The notes under the pieces are model-generated. The model had not been told where the DNA came from. It made no database searches and saw nothing but the letters and a program-made list of their open reading frames with translations. Below, piece after piece: positions 50,089 through 51,635 of a stretch of 51,635 nucleotides of DNA. How positions within the stretch are numbered: the stretch's first letter is position 1; each line of letters starts with the position of its first letter. The DNA is from an uncultured Nostocoides sp. (lineage in GTDB: Bacteria; Actinomycetota; Actinomycetes; Actinomycetales; Dermatophilaceae): positions 153,457 through 205,091 of the forward strand of contig CALMQX010000036.1 in NCBI GenBank assembly GCA_937873315.1, in the 5' to 3' direction. The translations under genes were made by a program, and so were the position numbers.

Positions 50089-51531
50089 GGCTTCTGATGA
50101 GGTGTACTCGTTGATCGAAGCGACTCCGGCGCGACGGTGGCTAGATCGTGGTCGAGGTCTTCGGAAGATGACGTTCCACGCCTGACATCCGGAGGTCTGA
50201 CGTCGTTGCCTGTCGCTACCGCTCGGGCCCGCTTCGCTCGCCCGGACCTGACAACGTTCTGCCGACTCGACGAACTCGACCTCGTCGTGACCGGCCAGCG
50301 CCTCGAGCCCGACCGCGCGGTGCTCGCCTGCAGAGTCCTGACCCCGGACGAGTGGTGTCGACGCTGCGGCGCCGAAGGCGCTGCTCGGGACACCGTGATC
50401 CGTCGGCTCGCGCACGAGCCGCTGGGGTGGCGACCGACGGTGTTGGAGGTCGCGGTGCGTCGCTACCGCTGCACCGGCTGCGGGCACGTGTGGCGCCAAG
50501 ACACCACCCGTGCGGCCGAGCCGCGGTCGAAGCTCTCGCGCCGTGGGCTGCGGTGGGCGCTCGAAGCGCTGGTCGTGCAGCACCTCACCGTCACCCGGAT
50601 CGCCGAGGGACTCGACGTCGCCTGGGACACCGCCAACGACGCCGTGCTTGCTGAAGGCCGACGTGTTCTCATCGACGACCCGGCCCGCTTCGACGGCGTG
50701 AGGGTCATCGGCGTCGATGAGCACGTCTGGAGGCACACCAGGCGCGGCGACAGGTACGTCACCGTGATCATCGACCTGACCCCGATCCGCGACAAGACCG
50801 GCCCCGCCAGGCTGCTGGACATGGTCGAGGGTCGCTCGAAGGAGGCCTTCAAGACCTGGCTCGCCGCCCGACCCGACACCTGGCGCGACGGGATCGAGGT
50901 CGTCGCGATGGACGGGTTCACCGGCTTCAAGACCGCCGCCGCCGAGGAGCTCCCCGACGCGGTGGCGGTCATGGATCCGTTCCACGTCGTCCGCCTCGCC
51001 GGGGACGCGCTCGACCGGTGCCGGCGCCGGGTGCAGCAGGCCATCCACGGCCACCGCGGGATGAAGGGCGACCCGCTGTATGCCGCGCGGCGGACCCTGC
51101 ACACCGGCGCCGAGCTGCTGACCGACAAGCAGGCCGCTCGACTCCGCACGTTGTTCGGGGCCGAGGAGCATGTCGAGGTCGAGGCGACCTGGGGGATCTA
51201 CCAGCGGATGATCGCCGCCTACCGCCACGAAGACCGCCACCACGGCCGCGAGCTCATGGCCAACCTGATTGCCTCGATCAGCAGCGGTGTCCCGAGGGCG
51301 CTGGTCGAACTCACCACACTCGGCCGGACGCTGAGGAAGCGCGCCGACGACGTGCTCGCCTACTTCGACCGCCCCGGCACGTCCAACGGTCCGACCGAGG
51401 CGATCAACGGCCGCCTCGAACACCTCCGCGGCAGTGCTCTTGGGTTCCGCAACCTCACCAACTACATCGCCAGGAGCCTGCTCGAGACCGGCGGGTTCAG
51501 ACCCCGTCTACACCCTCGACTGGGATGAGCC
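50089..51531 (+). mobile_element. ISL3-family insertion sequence, intact copy
   Basis: Right end at 51531 is certain from the terminal repeat and target duplication. The left end is less sure: GGCTTCTGATGAGGTGTA at 50089 is the best inward match to the right repeat GGCTCATCCCAGTCGAGGGTGTA, giving a 1443-bp element, a normal ISL3 length. Confidence 0.6.
50206..51528 (+). CDS. ISL3-family transposase
   Basis: A 440-residue DDE transposase. An N-terminal zinc-finger-like part (WCRRCGAEG, then YRCTGCGHVW) precedes a helix-turn-helix (VTRIAEGLDVAWDTANDAVL). The catalytic Asp lie in VRVIGVDEHVWR and VVAMDGFTGFK, and the Glu in SNGPTEAINGRLEHLRG. TTG at 50206 has GGAGG 10 bases upstream; a GTG at 50137 is also in frame. 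Its C-terminal coding sequence overlaps the right terminal repeat. Confidence 0.9.
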   Translation: MPVATARARFARPDLTTFCRLDELDLVVTGQRLEPDRAVLACRVLTPDEWCRRCGAEGAARDTVIRRLAHEPLGWRPTVLEVAVRRYRCTGCGHVWRQDTTRAAEPRSKLSRRGLRWALEALVVQHLTVTRIAEGLDVAWDTANDAVLAEGRRVLIDDPARFDGVRVIGVDEHVWRHTRRGDRYVTVIIDLTPIRDKTGPARLLDMVEGRSKEAFKTWLAARPDTWRDGIEVVAMDGFTGFKTAAAEELPDAVAVMDPFHVVRLAGDALDRCRRRVQQAIHGHRGMKGDPLYAARRTLHTGAELLTDKQAARLRTLFGAEEHVEVEATWGIYQRMIAAYRHEDRHHGRELMANLIASISSGVPRALVELTTLGRTLRKRADDVLAYFDRPGTSNGPTEAINGRLEHLRGSALGFRNLTNYIARSLLETGGFRPRLHPRLG

Positions 51532-51539
51532 CCATAACG
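51532..51539. repeat. target-site duplication, right (CCATAACG)
   Basis: Pairs with 48548-48555. It begins immediately after the right terminal repeat of the ISL3 element. Confidence 0.8.
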
Positions 51540-51560
51540 TCGGGGCAGGGAATGGCGTGG

Positions 51561-51635
51561 AGACATAACGCGACGTTTATTGTCGAGATGCATCCAAAAC
51601 TGCATGGCGACGCCCAGTGAACGTTGCACGAACGG
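51561..51635 (+). repeat. recurrent noncoding motif, copy C (runs off the window)
   Basis: ACATAACGCGACGTTTAT is followed by TGTCGAGATGCATCCAAAAC at 51581-51600 and, later, GTGAACGTTGCAC. The second block aligns with 47669-47688 and GAACGTTGCA with GAACATTGCA at 47707-47716. With the ISL3 unit removed, this region and 48480-48555 form one continuous site like copy B. Confidence 0.5.

Larger units (their letters stand above)
48556..51531. mobile_element. ISL3-bounded composite unit carrying TetR and SMR efflux genes
   Basis: The unit starts GGCTCATCCCAATCGAGG at 48556 and ends with the complement of GGCTCATCCCAGTCGAGG at 51531. The outer ends are inverted copies whose similarity extends about 90 bases into transposase coding sequence. 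Directly outside are 8-base direct repeats CCATAACG at 48548-48555 and 51532-51539; 8 bases is the usual ISL3 target duplication. Inside are a TetR regulator, two SMR efflux genes and an intact ISL3 transposase. It moved as one unit, either as a composite transposon whose left IS has decayed or as an ISL3 element with passenger genes. Confidence 0.8.

Noticed and set aside
50062-51423. 453-residue minus-strand open frame
   Set aside because: It is antisense to the ISL3 transposase and has no recognisable domain.

Overview
The window is high-GC DNA with GTG and TTG starts, tight ATGA overlaps and actinobacterial gene families. It most resembles a high-GC actinobacterium such as the Intrasporangiaceae/Dermatophilaceae; that placement is inference. 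I saw no rRNA or tRNA gene.

Layout. (1) 1-6.1 kb, plus strand: end of an aldehyde dehydrogenase, then a catabolic operon (zinc alcohol dehydrogenase, acyl-CoA synthetase, short-chain dehydrogenase, acyl-CoA dehydrogenase, ACAD10/11-type kinase) closed by a perfect 15-bp-stem hairpin. (2) 6.1-10.0 kb, minus strand: amine or amino-acid module with an APC permease, a class-III aminotransferase, an FAD oxidoreductase cut to 149 residues and a membrane protein. (3) 10.5-20.0 kb, minus strand: a complete type I-C CRISPR-Cas locus, cas3-cas5c-cas8c-cas7-cas4-cas1-cas2, then an array of 25 repeats and 24 spacers. An internal Shine-Dalgarno and ATG inside cas8c predict a separate Cas11c subunit. (4) 20-34 kb: accessory island with two IS5-family insertions (each with a CTAG target duplication), a uridine-kinase-like gene, a DUF4143 ATPase, immunity-like genes (one split by an IS, one family present twice with one copy frameshifted), small membrane proteins and an AbiJ-like HEPN gene. 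(5) 34.1-42.4 kb: a sugar-amine (Amadori product) operon, with two SIS deglycase-like proteins, a FrlD-like kinase, an ABC importer without its own ATPase and a HAD phosphatase, divergent from a LacI regulator across two identical palindromic operators. (6) 42.5-47.0 kb: a short-chain dehydrogenase, a lipoprotein, small proteins and a sigma-like membrane-anchored protein. (7) 47.5-51.6 kb: VapBC, then a TetR plus paired SMR efflux module enclosed by ISL3 sequences in inverted orientation and an 8-bp target duplication CCATAACG.

Most notable: the ISL3-bounded efflux unit with its target duplication; a noncoding motif containing CATAACG/GTGCAT-type sites that recurs beside the CRISPR array, before vapBC and around the ISL3 unit; the hidden Cas11c; and an immunity-type gene that can be rebuilt across an IS. 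Function assignments rest on reading motifs by eye; no database search was run.
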